Below are positions 6,286-11,841 of a stretch of DNA of 11,841 nt, piece by piece. Source of the stretch: a miscellaneous Crenarchaeota group-1 archaeon SG8-32-3. GTDB taxonomy: Archaea; Thermoproteota; Bathyarchaeia; Bathyarchaeales; Bathycorpusculaceae. The notes beneath the pieces were generated by a model, which was not told where the DNA came from, made no database searches, and saw only the letters and a list, made by a program, of their open reading frames with translations. The stretch covers positions 1-11,841 of the forward strand of contig LFWV01000022.1 of the NCBI GenBank assembly GCA_001273335.1, in the 5' to 3' direction. Each line of letters starts with the position of its first letter. Position 1 is the stretch's first letter. The translations under genes were made by a program, and so were the position numbers.

Positions 6286-6618
6286 CTAAGTTTTTTTAAA
6301 AAGGTTTTGAGGCGGAATCTTGACGCCGTTTTTTCCATTTTCATTCTCTTTAAGCAGTTCCGTCAATTCGAAGTGCCGCTGCAAGAAATCAATCCCCTTT
6401 TCTGTTGACTCGTACACTTCTTTGCCATTAGCAGAGAACTTGCTTAGTAAGCTAGTTTTCAACATGAATTTGAGGTAATCGTTAAGCTGGGCGAAACTTA
6501 AATTTGCTCTGTACATGATTTGAGTTTTCAATGTTCCTTCTTTCGCGATTTCCAAAATTTCCGCGACTATTCCGAGTTTATCTCTTCTTTTGGATGTGGT
6601 ATCTTTCCATGAGTTCAC
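6286..6618 (-). CDS. Winged-helix regulator of the archaeal HTH_45 type
   Basis: This 110-residue cytoplasmic protein matches a family of small archaeal winged-helix transcription regulators (Pfam HTH_45 as I remember it). The hallmark is KRRDKLGIVAEILEIAKEG followed by TQIMYRANLSFAQLNDYL, here at about residues 10-49, the first helices and the recognition helix. The wing is ANGKEVYESTEKGIDFL at about 63-79. The C-terminal tail is charged and helical and may mediate dimerisation. The start is GTG at 6618, with GAGGGA about ten bases upstream. It is transcribed divergently from the phosphodiesterase gene, and the two promoters carry the same 9-base element in opposite orientation, so it may control itself and its neighbour. 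The regulatory target is inference; the fold assignment is firm. Confidence 0.87.
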   Translation of the reverse strand: MNSWKDTTSKRRDKLGIVAEILEIAKEGTLKTQIMYRANLSFAQLNDYLKFMLKTSLLSKFSANGKEVYESTEKGIDFLQRHFELTELLKENENGKNGVKIPPQNLFKKT

Positions 6619-6641
6619 TTCTATGTCCCTCTTTTAGAACT

Positions 6642-6650
6642 GTTTTCTAT
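6642..6650 (-). promoter_or_regulatory. Promoter element ATAGAAAAC, regulator side
   Basis: On the - strand this reads ATAGAAAAC, preceded by GTT, and ends 23 bases before the GTG at 6618. It fits a TATA-box position or an adjacent operator. The identical word occurs on the + strand at 6735-6743 before the divergent phosphodiesterase gene. Confidence 0.45.
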
Positions 6651-6734
6651 AACTGAGCTACGTGCAGAGTATTTTAAGTCGTGTTTCGCAAGTCTGCATA
6701 TTACGGTATCGGAACATTCTTCTATTCACCATCG

Positions 6735-6743
6735 ATAGAAAAC
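6735..6743 (+). promoter_or_regulatory. Promoter element ATAGAAAAC, phosphodiesterase side
   Basis: ATAGAAAAC on the + strand lies 40 bases before the ATG at 6784 and is followed by the AT-rich CTTATTC. With its inverted twin at 6642-6650 it frames a 165-base divergent intergenic region, which suggests shared control. Confidence 0.45.
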
Positions 6744-6783
6744 CTTATTCACGCCAAAGAGAGAATCAGAACCAGTGAACACA

Positions 6784-7287
6784 ATGCTGATAGGCATAAT
6801 CTCGGATACTCACGACAACCTGCCGATGATAGAAAAAGCCATTAAGAGGCTTAACAAAGAAAACGTGGCGCTGGTTCTCCACGCAGGAGACTACGTTTCA
6901 CCTTTCGTAATCCCAAAATTCAAAGCTTTAAACGCTAAGCTCATAGGCGTTCTAGGCAACAACGATGGAGATCACGAATTCCTAAAAAAAAGGTTCAGCG
7001 AATGCCCTAAATGCGAAGTACGCGGAAGATTTGCAGAAATCATCGCTGAAGGCTTCAAAATTGCCTTACTACACGGAGACGAAACAGAACTTTTAAAAGC
7101 ATTATCCAACTGTGGCGGCTTTGATGCCGTGGTTCACGGGCACTCTCACGCTAAAGTGTCTCGAAAAAACGGAAAAACCTTAATTGTGAATCCGGGAGAA
7201 GTCTGTGGATACTTATCTGGCAAGGCGACAATAGCGTTACTGGACACAGCTAAGCGAGACGCTAAAATAGTCGAGCTTGAGCTCTAG
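6784..7287 (+). CDS. MJ0936/YfcE-type metallophosphodiesterase
   Basis: This 167-residue cytoplasmic enzyme belongs to the calcineurin-like metallophosphoesterases of the MJ0936/YfcE type, which hydrolyse phosphodiester bonds using two metal ions. The natural substrate of the family is not settled. Metal ligands are visible in order: D8 and H10 in GIISDTHDN, D36 in LHAGDYVSP, N59 in GVLGNNDGD, H97 in LLHGD, and H120 and H122 in VVHGHSHA. Length matches the family. I start at the ATG at 6784 because MLIGIISDTHDN is the standard family N-terminus; a GTG at 6775 would add three residues. Neither start has a clear ribosome-binding site. The gene is divergent from the winged-helix regulator. Confidence 0.93.
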   Translation: MLIGIISDTHDNLPMIEKAIKRLNKENVALVLHAGDYVSPFVIPKFKALNAKLIGVLGNNDGDHEFLKKRFSECPKCEVRGRFAEIIAEGFKIALLHGDETELLKALSNCGGFDAVVHGHSHAKVSRKNGKTLIVNPGEVCGYLSGKATIALLDTAKRDAKIVELEL

Positions 7288-7347
7288 CTCTTAGCCCAGT
7301 CTATAGCCCCTTTTATACGAAACCTTGTTTCCTGAGAGGTACACGCT

Positions 7348-7431
7348 GCTATTTTCTGGATTTAATCGCCATTAAGCATCAAATATACTTAGTTTGCTCC
7401 GATGTGCCATTAAACATCAGTGCTATTTTCT
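7348..7431 (+). repeat. Two nested pairs of short direct repeats
   Basis: GCTATTTTCT occurs at 7348-7357 and 7422-7431. Inside these, GCCATTAAGCATCA at 7368-7381 is matched at 13 of 14 bases by GCCATTAAACATCA at 7406-7419. The order is A-B-B-A, all in the same orientation. The spacing differs between the copies, so this is not a simple tandem duplication. Confidence 0.6.
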
Positions 7432-7436
7432 CCCCA

Positions 7437-7472
7437 GAGATAACTGAATAGGTTATCTCAGTTTTGTCGGTT
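7437..7472 (+). terminator. Hairpin plus T-rich tract, possible terminator of the phosphodiesterase gene
   Basis: GAGATAAC (7437-7444) pairs perfectly with GTTATCTC (7452-7459) around a seven-base loop. The sequence after it is T-rich (AGTTTTGTCGGTTTTTCC). Archaeal termination mainly needs T-runs, so the T-tract may matter more than the stem. It lies 150 bases beyond the stop at 7287, which is far for a terminator; an operator palindrome is an alternative. Confidence 0.35.
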
Positions 7473-7621
7473 TTTCCTTTTTCAATTTTATGCGTATTTT
7501 GTTTGTGTAATTTTTGCGTATACAATATAGATCCCGCTCTCGCATGGTTTTTCCGTCTAAATTCAGCTGCACCGAGTGCTTTTTGGAAATATTGTAGTCA
7601 TAAGCAGCTTTTTTTAATTGA

Positions 7622-7640
7622 CCTCCGGAAAAGCTGGAGG
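7622..7640 (+). other. Hairpin that could hide a GGAGG ribosome-binding site
   Basis: CCTCCGG (7622-7628) pairs with CTGGAGG (7634-7640), six Watson-Crick pairs and one G-T, around the loop AAAAG. The 3' arm holds GGAGG, a perfect Shine-Dalgarno core, and the 5' arm CCTCC mimics the 16S 3' end. A 21-codon frame begins 14 bases later at 7654. No T-run follows on either strand, so a terminator is unlikely. Confidence 0.35.
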
Positions 7641-7653
7641 AATGTAAATTAGT

Positions 7654-7719
7654 ATGTATAGAAAAGGAAAAAAGGGTGGAAGTTTTGGTCTTGTTCTAGA
7701 GACATTATGGGTTGTTTAA
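7654..7719 (+). CDS. Possible 21-residue peptide (very tentative)
   Basis: ATG at 7654 opens a 21-codon frame: a basic, Gly-rich start (MYRKGKKGGSFG) and a hydrophobic end (LVLETLWVV), stopping at TAA 7717-7719. GGAGG ends 13 bases before the ATG, rather far, and lies in a hairpin. The last four bases overlap the stop of the convergent surface-protein gene. Nothing but the upstream GGAGG supports it, and such short frames are common by chance. Confidence 0.12.
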   Translation: MYRKGKKGGSFGLVLETLWVV

Positions 7720-8237
7720 GCCCCGCCTTCGAAGAATGAGTCTTCAAGTGTAGGATTCACAGTGATGTAGGATATTGTTACTGTGGCTCCACCTGAGTCA
7801 GTGTAGGTCCAGTCTCCAGAAGTCCAGGTCGAAAGTTGGTCCACGTATGCCTGATACACTGGTTCCCACATAGCCCATTGATCCGCGTAAGTATCTGAAT
7901 AATCCACCCATGCACCGCCTTCATAACCCCAGGACTCTTCTGTAGCTCCATTTACTATGTAAATCAAGTTTTCGGGATCCATCACGAATTCTATCCGTAT
8001 CATCATGTCATCGGTTCCAATATTCTTCGCATAATACTTTGCTGTCCCTGCTGACTCTCCTTCAGTGGCGCTTACGACAAACTCCAAACTGCTGGCCCCT
8101 TCAATGCCTACGGGTGTAGGTGTAGGTGTGGGTTCTGGTTCAGTGGTTCCAGTACCTAACATCCAGTAAGCTGCACCTCCTATGACTGCCACAATAACTA
8201 CCGCTATAACCACAATTGCTATTGTCTTTTGGTCCAT
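7716..8237 (-). CDS. Membrane-anchored extracellular protein with Thr/Pro linker
   Basis: This 173-residue protein has no family I can name. A short start (MDQKT) is followed by a strong hydrophobic helix at about 6-27 (IAIVVIAVVIVAVIGGAAYW) that should anchor it in the membrane. Residues 29-44 form a linker (TEPEPTPTPTPVG) of the kind found in archaeal surface proteins and often O-glycosylated. The remaining 130 residues are acidic, rich in Tyr, Trp, Thr and Ser, and likely beta-rich, consistent with an exported domain. There are no Cys residues and no lipobox. No type IV pilin cleavage site is obvious, since the charged N-terminus is very short and lacks a clear Gly/Ala-Glu site, so a pilin is less likely. 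The ATG start at 8237 has GGGGAA about seven bases upstream. It appears to be transcribed alone, with an AT-rich box near 8290-8300. Confidence 0.78.
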   Translation of the reverse strand: MDQKTIAIVVIAVVIVAVIGGAAYWMLGTGTTEPEPTPTPTPVGIEGASSLEFVVSATEGESAGTAKYYAKNIGTDDMMIRIEFVMDPENLIYIVNGATEESWGYEGGAWVDYSDTYADQWAMWEPVYQAYVDQLSTWTSGDWTYTDSGGATVTISYITVNPTLEDSFFEGGA

Positions 8238-8365
8238 TCAAATTCCCCAGCTATTCTTTTTCGTTGTCTCGTTATCTGCTTTAGTGTAATTTAACATTTT
8301 CGTATGCTCCAATTTCTTCATGAAAAACCGATAAAATTTTAATCCTAAACCAAAAAAATTTTAAT

Positions 8366-9379
8366 TTAACGAAGGACATTAAACTCAAAATCAGTAGAAG
8401 AAGCATTTCCTTCTCGAGGCAACTGTTGATTTGAGGTTCCCTGCCTGCGCTTGTTATAGGGCTCTCTTAGATGGTTCGCGTCTATGAAAAGCGCCTTTAA
8501 CTCCTCGTCGCTCGCGCCCTGACGCATGGGCGCCAAAACATCTACCAAATTATCGTTTCTCATAAGGCAAGTTTTCAGTTTCCCTTCGCTTGTCACTCGC
8601 AGTCTGGTGCAGTGGGCACAGAACTCCCCGTTCTCGATTGGATGCACCACTTCAACTGTTACCTTAGGAAGATGAAAAATAAGGCGGTTCTGCATGAAAC
8701 GTCTGGTTTCAACTTTCAAGGCTTTCTGATTAAGCATCTCCTCATGCGCATCCAAGAATTTGTGGTAAACCGAAAAATAAGCGTTGTCAACGTTTACTGG
8801 GTCAAGTTCTATCATCTGCAGTATGGTGCCTGTTTGCCTGGCAAAATCCATCATCTCGGACACGGAGTCAACGTTAACACCGTTTAGAATAACCATGTTA
8901 AGTTTGACTGGATAAAAACCTGCCTCAACCGCAGCTTTTACGCCTTCCAACACGTTTTCGATTTTTCCTTTAGTGAGCTTAGTGTAGGTCTCAGCGTTCA
9001 AAGTTGGAAGGCTGATGTTCACACGTCTTAATCCGCATATGCGCAGTTCTCTCGCTTGAAACCCGAGAATCGTGCCATTGGTTGTCATCGAAAGGTCCTT
9101 CAAGCCAGGTATTGCAGCTATACCCTTAACGATTTCGCAAAGGTCCTTCCGCATTAACGGCTCTCCACCTGTCAGCTTAACTCTGGCAATGCCCAAACTG
9201 ATGGCAATTCTAGTTATCCTTATGATTTCCTCAACGGTCATTTCTTCCGTTGTGCCTCTTGAGCAAGAAGTGATTTCTTCGCCTTCCTTGTGGCAGTAAT
9301 CACAGCGCAAGTTGCAACGCTGCGTTATCGATATCCTTAGGTTAAGAAGCGGACGACCGCATTTGTCTGTTAAAACCAT
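8366..9379 (-). CDS. moaA: GTP 3',8-cyclase MoaA
   Basis: MoaA is a radical-SAM enzyme that rearranges GTP to 3',8-cyclo-GTP, the first step of molybdenum/tungsten cofactor synthesis. The 337-residue protein has the radical-SAM cluster CNLRCDYC (C22, C26, C29), the SAM-contact motif GGEP at 71-74, TTNG at 99-102, and the second, substrate-binding iron-sulfur cluster CAHC with CLM (C254, C257, C271). LRISITQRCNLRCDYCHKEGEE is archaeal in style. After the conserved REPY (about 305-308) the protein carries about 29 further residues (ending FEFNVLR) and lacks the C-terminal Gly-Gly described for bacterial and human enzymes. The ATG is three bases after the moaB stop, so it is the last gene of a moaCBA operon. 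Confidence 0.95.
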   Translation of the reverse strand: MVLTDKCGRPLLNLRISITQRCNLRCDYCHKEGEEITSCSRGTTEEMTVEEIIRITRIAISLGIARVKLTGGEPLMRKDLCEIVKGIAAIPGLKDLSMTTNGTILGFQARELRICGLRRVNISLPTLNAETYTKLTKGKIENVLEGVKAAVEAGFYPVKLNMVILNGVNVDSVSEMMDFARQTGTILQMIELDPVNVDNAYFSVYHKFLDAHEEMLNQKALKVETRRFMQNRLIFHLPKVTVEVVHPIENGEFCAHCTRLRVTSEGKLKTCLMRNDNLVDVLAPMRQGASDEELKALFIDANHLREPYNKRRQGTSNQQLPREGNASSTDFEFNVLR

Positions 9380-9382
9380 TCG

Positions 9383-9919
9383 TTATTCCCGTGCGTGCCT
9401 AACGATATGGGGCGCCTCGGGCAAAATAAGTGTTTCGACAGAAACTCGAACAGCGTCAGGGGAACCTGGGATACAAAACAGCACCTTACCCTTCGCCACG
9501 CCAGCCACCGCGCGGGACATAACAGCCGCAGACCCCATCTTGTCGTAGCTTAAACGCCGAAAAATTTCCCCAAATCCAAGAAGCGTCTTCTCAAAAAAGG
9601 GCAAGACCGTTTCAATCGTAACATCTTTCGGAGCAATTCCCGTGCCACCGCAAAACACGGCAGCGTCCAGTTCTGTTGAGTTTAAAACGCTATGCACGGC
9701 ATCTTCAATAATACTCTTTTCATCTGCGACTATCTTTCTGTAAAGCACCCTATGCCTATCTTTCTTCAACAAAGCCTCTATCATGTCGCCTGAAACATCT
9801 TTTATTTTTTTGTTTTTCTGTATTTCTCGGTATCGTGAGGTGCTGCAGACGAAAACTGCAAAGTTAAGCTGTTTAGGCGCCGTCGCCTTGTGTTTTTTGG
9901 TGCTTTCACTCACTCCCAT
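9383..9919 (-). CDS. moaB: MoaB/MogA-type molybdopterin adenylyltransferase
   Basis: This 178-residue protein belongs to the MoaB/MogA family. In archaea, MoaB-type proteins are known to adenylylate molybdopterin before metal insertion (shown for Pyrococcus furiosus), so this is likely its role here. Key motifs are KIKDVSGDMI (D41, S43, G44), the nucleotide-binding GGTGIAPKDVT (91-101), the long stretch GFGEIFRRLSYDKMGS, SRAVAGV (135-141) and PGSPDAV (151-157). A Lys-rich N-terminal tail of about 18 residues precedes the core. The ATG at 9919 overlaps the moaC stop as TAATG, so translation is coupled. moaA starts three bases after its own stop. Confidence 0.95.
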   Translation of the reverse strand: MGVSESTKKHKATAPKQLNFAVFVCSTSRYREIQKNKKIKDVSGDMIEALLKKDRHRVLYRKIVADEKSIIEDAVHSVLNSTELDAAVFCGGTGIAPKDVTIETVLPFFEKTLLGFGEIFRRLSYDKMGSAAVMSRAVAGVAKGKVLFCIPGSPDAVRVSVETLILPEAPHIVRHARE

Positions 9920-10356
9920 TACACCTGTTTCATTTTTCTTACAACGTGAATGTTTTCTATTGCAGTGTTAGGATACTGCCCGGACGTGTCTTTCTCGTAC
10001 TGCTTCACCATGTCCCAAATGGTAAGCAAACCCGCAGAGGTAGCAGCTAAAGCTTCCATTTCCACGCCCGTCTGAGCTTTAGTTTTAACGGTGGCTGTGA
10101 CTTCCACAATGGTTTTCTTCACAATTTCCACTTCTACTTTCACGCTTGTCAAGGGCAACGGATGGCAAAGGGGAATCAGCTCGCTCGTTTTCTTAGCCGC
10201 GAGAACACCCGCGATTTTCGCCGTGTAAAGCGGGTTGCCCTTAGCGATTTTTTCTTCTCTAATAAAGTTCACTGTTTCGGGTTTCAGCCTAATCCTCCCT
10301 GTAGCAGTTGCTTCTCGAAAGATTTCCGATTTGCCTGAAACATCAACCATGGACAC
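9919..10356 (-). CDS. moaC: Cyclic pyranopterin monophosphate synthase MoaC
   Basis: MoaC converts the MoaA product 3',8-cyclo-GTP to cyclic pyranopterin monophosphate. The frame gives 145 residues from GTG 10356. Motifs are MVDVSGKSE at the start, KGNPLYTAKIAGVLAAKKT with the catalytic Lys (K39), LIPLCHPLPL (H65), TGVEMEALAATSAG, and TIWDMVK (D115, K118), which align with the active-site residues of E. coli MoaC (K51, H77, D128, K131). The frame runs back to a TTG at 10371 (150 residues). I prefer the GTG at 10356 because GGAGG (10365-10369) lies eight bases upstream of it; the same GGAGG overlaps the TTG start, so it could not serve that start. The ATG at 10350 is a further option. The stop overlaps the moaB start. 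Confidence 0.95.
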   Translation of the reverse strand: MSMVDVSGKSEIFREATATGRIRLKPETVNFIREEKIAKGNPLYTAKIAGVLAAKKTSELIPLCHPLPLTSVKVEVEIVKKTIVEVTATVKTKAQTGVEMEALAATSAGLLTIWDMVKQYEKDTSGQYPNTAIENIHVVRKMKQV

Positions 10357-10364
10357 ACTGTTTT

Positions 10365-10369
10365 CCTCC
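10365..10369 (-). promoter_or_regulatory. Ribosome-binding site that decides the moaC start
   Basis: On the - strand this reads GGAGG, a perfect archaeal Shine-Dalgarno core. It is eight bases before the GTG at 10356 and 14 before the ATG at 10350. It overlaps the TTG at 10371, which argues against that codon as the start. Confidence 0.65.
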
Positions 10370-10391
10370 AAACATTGAATATACTTACGGC

Positions 10392-10658
10392 TTATTTATC
10401 CTGCTCCCAAGCCTCTATTAGGTTTTGCACCGCCCTAGCTTTAGACGATCCATCTCTGAACTTGTACATGCGAATTCTCCCGTAAATCCTCTGCTGAATT
10501 ATGCCCTCAGCCTCCAACAGTTTCAAGTGCTGGTTCGTCGTAGAATAATTCAAGTTAATCCTACGCGCAATGTCCGAAACATTAAGAGCGCCCAACCGCG
10601 CGACAAGTCTAAGAATTTTCATTCTAGGCTTAGAAGAAAAAACCTCTTCTATCTCCAT
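10392..10658 (-). CDS. ArsR-like winged-helix transcription regulator
   Basis: This 88-residue protein is a compact ArsR-like winged-helix DNA-binding protein. The first helix is PRMKILRLVARLG. The helix-turn-helix at about 26-48 is NVSDIARRINLNYSTTNQHL, with LKLLEAEGIIQ next, and the wing at about 54-67 is QQRIYGRIRMYKF. A short helical tail (KARAVQNLIEAWEQ) may dimerise. There are no Cys or His clusters typical of metal-sensing ArsR proteins, so the signal it reads is unknown. The ATG at 10658 lies 12 bases after the Orc1/Cdc6 stop, with GGTGA and GTGA upstream, and moaC follows within 20-35 bases. It is therefore an internal gene of this operon and may control the moa genes or the operon itself; that is inferred from position. 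Confidence 0.88.
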   Translation of the reverse strand: MEIEEVFSSKPRMKILRLVARLGALNVSDIARRINLNYSTTNQHLKLLEAEGIIQQRIYGRIRMYKFRDGSSKARAVQNLIEAWEQDK

Positions 10659-10670
10659 AAAGCTTCACTC

Positions 10671-11841
10671 TCACCTTCTTTCTAAAGCGACACTTAATTC
10701 TTTCTCTAACTCGTAAGCAGGAACCGCAGGCAAAGAAACTCGTGTCGACCTGCCCCGCGTACCCGCTACCGCAACCTCAGCTTTCAATATACCTAACGCA
10801 GAGAAAAGCTGAACATACTTCCAAAGCTGAGTGTGACTGTGCGGTTGCTCATCAAACTCTTCACAGATCACGGCGTAACCCTCCTCAATTTCCGACAACG
10901 AAGCGTAAGTCCTCTGGCTTCCCTTAAAAACCCGAGCTGCACCAAGCAAAAACAGTTTCTCATGAAAACCCAGTGAAGTCAATTCGCTTCTCCGAATTGT
11001 TGGAATTATGCTGGAAACCGCTTTCCTCACGCATTCAGGAACAACCGAGTCAAGGTCTTCTGCATCAGCGTATTTCCCGGCCCTCCACAACAACTCAATA
11101 GCGAAACGGGCGTTTCCGCTTTCAGAAAACGCCAGCGACGCCACAAGGTCAACTACGTCCTCAGGCACCGTCGAACGCTCAAACGCCATTGCAACCCGCT
11201 CGTTCAAAATGTCTGTGAGTTGGTTTGCCGAGTATCTGTCCAAGTGGATTACATTGCATTGTAGCGTGCTTCTTGCGCTGGCGTCTAACTTTTCTGTTGA
11301 CTTCAAATCTCGGATAATGGTTACAAGGGATATTCGCTGAGCCTTGCTATGTCTCATCTCCTGCAGTCGCGTCAGCTTGTAAACGGCTTCCGACCCCTCT
11401 CTTTCAATGAGTGTGTCGAACTCGTCTAAGGCTAAGACTATGTACGCGTTTTCTTCATCTAAACTCTGCATTAGCGTTTCCAAAGCCTCTTCTGCAGAGT
11501 AACCCCGTTTCGGAAAGTTAGGGCGAAAAACAGACACTGCATGTTGTAGTATGAGGAAGAGTTTGCCGTGGTACTCTCGGCAGTTAACGTGCACATAACG
11601 GAAGTTTACACCCCGCTTGTTAGCTTCAAGAGTTGTGTCCGCCCCGAAACGCTGGGCAAGGGCGGTTTTTCCAGTGCCCACTTCGCCTGTTATTATAACC
11701 CGCTGTGTCATTCTTTCTGGAAACTTCAGCAGGAAATTGAAGAATTCCATCAATAAGCGGTATTCTTTCTCTCTGTGAGGTAGACGGCGAGGAACGTAGT
11801 TTATGTCGAGTTTTGCCTCGTCTTTGAACACGCTTTGATGG
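10671..11841 (-). CDS. Orc1/Cdc6-family AAA+ ATPase, open at the right edge
   Basis: Archaeal Orc1/Cdc6 proteins bind origin DNA and load the MCM helicase. From a GTG at 11831 there are 386 residues, but the frame has no stop up to the window edge and the protein begins at FKDEAKLDINYVPRRLPHRE, which usually lies some residues inside the family. The true start is therefore probably outside the window. The Walker A motif is GEVGTGKT (49-56), Walker B is LALDEFD (D136, E137), the arginine finger candidate is R187 in LDASARSTL, and sensor 2 is GNAR (239-242). The sensor 1 position, normally an Asn as in ISND, reads TIIRD with Arg (R174). A C-terminal winged helix covers about 287-370 (HSHTQLWKYVQLFSALGILKA). 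These changes mark a divergent paralogue, possibly an accessory or regulatory one. It heads the operon leading to moaCBA. Confidence 0.92.
   Translation of the reverse strand, partial: HQSVFKDEAKLDINYVPRRLPHREKEYRLLMEFFNFLLKFPERMTQRVIITGEVGTGKTALAQRFGADTTLEANKRGVNFRYVHVNCREYHGKLFLILQHAVSVFRPNFPKRGYSAEEALETLMQSLDEENAYIVLALDEFDTLIEREGSEAVYKLTRLQEMRHSKAQRISLVTIIRDLKSTEKLDASARSTLQCNVIHLDRYSANQLTDILNERVAMAFERSTVPEDVVDLVASLAFSESGNARFAIELLWRAGKYADAEDLDSVVPECVRKAVSSIIPTIRRSELTSLGFHEKLFLLGAARVFKGSQRTYASLSEIEEGYAVICEEFDEQPHSHTQLWKYVQLFSALGILKAEVAVAGTRGRSTRVSLPAVPAYELEKELSVALERR

Larger units (their letters stand above)
7288..7715. other. Repeat-rich convergent intergenic region
   Basis: I find no convincing gene in these 428 bases. 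It contains two interleaved pairs of short direct repeats (7348-7431), an 8-base-pair hairpin followed by T-rich sequence (7437-7459) and a small GCAC-CGA-GTGC hairpin with five Ts (7569-7584). A GC-rich hairpin holding GGAGG lies at 7622-7640, followed by a 21-codon frame (7654-7719). The frame from the TTG at 7464 is T-rich and Cys/Phe-rich and looks like chance. The hairpins with T-runs may end transcription of the phosphodiesterase gene. Confidence 0.5.

Noticed and set aside
6663..6698. TGCAGA and TCTGCA inverted arms in the divergent spacer
   Set aside because: Six-base arms with a 24-base loop are expected by chance, and the position does not match either promoter.
7569..7584. GCAC-CGA-GTGC hairpin followed by five Ts
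   Set aside because: The stem has only four pairs, and no upstream gene clearly reads into it. It is mentioned only as part of the spacer.
7464..7652. 62-codon + frame starting at TTG
   Set aside because: It is T-rich and Cys/Phe-rich, has no ribosome-binding site, overlaps several hairpins and resembles no protein I know.
8612..8887. 91-codon + strand frame opposite moaA
   Set aside because: It lies entirely within a well-supported moaA gene on the other strand and its composition follows from antisense reading.
10372..10391. AT-rich GTAAGTATATTC between the regulator and moaC as a separate promoter
   Set aside because: The match is weak and a start about 25 bases downstream would remove the strong GGAGG site of moaC, so operon read-through is simpler.
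1..11841. Search for CRISPR arrays, insertion sequences, integrases, toxin-antitoxin pairs, tRNA and rRNA
   Set aside because: I saw no regularly spaced repeats, transposase or integrase motifs, or tRNA-like T-loop sequences on either strand by eye.

Overview
The window is archaeal. It carries an Lsm/Sm-like protein followed by ribosomal protein L37e, an Orc1/Cdc6-type AAA+ ATPase, TATA-like promoter boxes instead of -35/-10 elements, and Shine-Dalgarno sites of the GGAGGTGAT type. The gene families, the moderate GC content and a winged-helix protein of the archaeal HTH_45 type suggest a Bathyarchaeia or related Thermoproteota lineage. That placement is inference; no rRNA is present to settle it.

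Layout from left to right. (1) 1-391 is mostly non-coding, with a weak open frame at the left edge and the promoter of the lsm-rpl37e pair (+, 392-823). (2) A basic protein of unknown family (-, 922-1533) and a HAD phosphatase (-, 1678-2346) follow. (3) A two-gene + unit encodes an 80-residue single-pass membrane protein and an MscS-type mechanosensitive channel (2564-3746). An unusual cluster of AATGAAAT-like words, including a near-perfect inverted repeat, lies just upstream of it. (4) Convergent to this is a - unit of a processive family-2 glycosyltransferase and a second HAD protein (5902-3754). (5) A 383-base spacer holds a small open frame broken by an in-frame TGA. (6) A divergent pair follows: an HTH_45-like regulator (-, 6286-6618) and an MJ0936/YfcE-type phosphodiesterase (+, 6784-7287). 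The two share an inverted 9-base element at their promoters. (7) A 428-base convergent spacer is rich in repeats and hairpins. (8) A membrane-anchored, Thr/Pro-linker surface protein (-, 7716-8237) comes next. (9) A compact - operon runs from the right edge: orc1/cdc6-like, small winged-helix regulator, moaC, moaB, moaA.

Functional picture. The right-hand operon makes the early molybdenum/tungsten cofactor: MoaA and MoaC convert GTP to cyclic pyranopterin monophosphate, and MoaB-type proteins in archaea adenylylate molybdopterin. It sits downstream of a replication-initiator-like ATPase and a winged-helix regulator. The middle of the window is about the cell surface: osmotic channel, polysaccharide synthase and exported protein. 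I see no CRISPR array, insertion sequence, integrase, tRNA or rRNA. Most of the window is ordinary archaeal chromosome. The best leads are regulatory repeats, small proteins and the divergent Orc1/Cdc6 paralogue, not a clear new multi-gene system.
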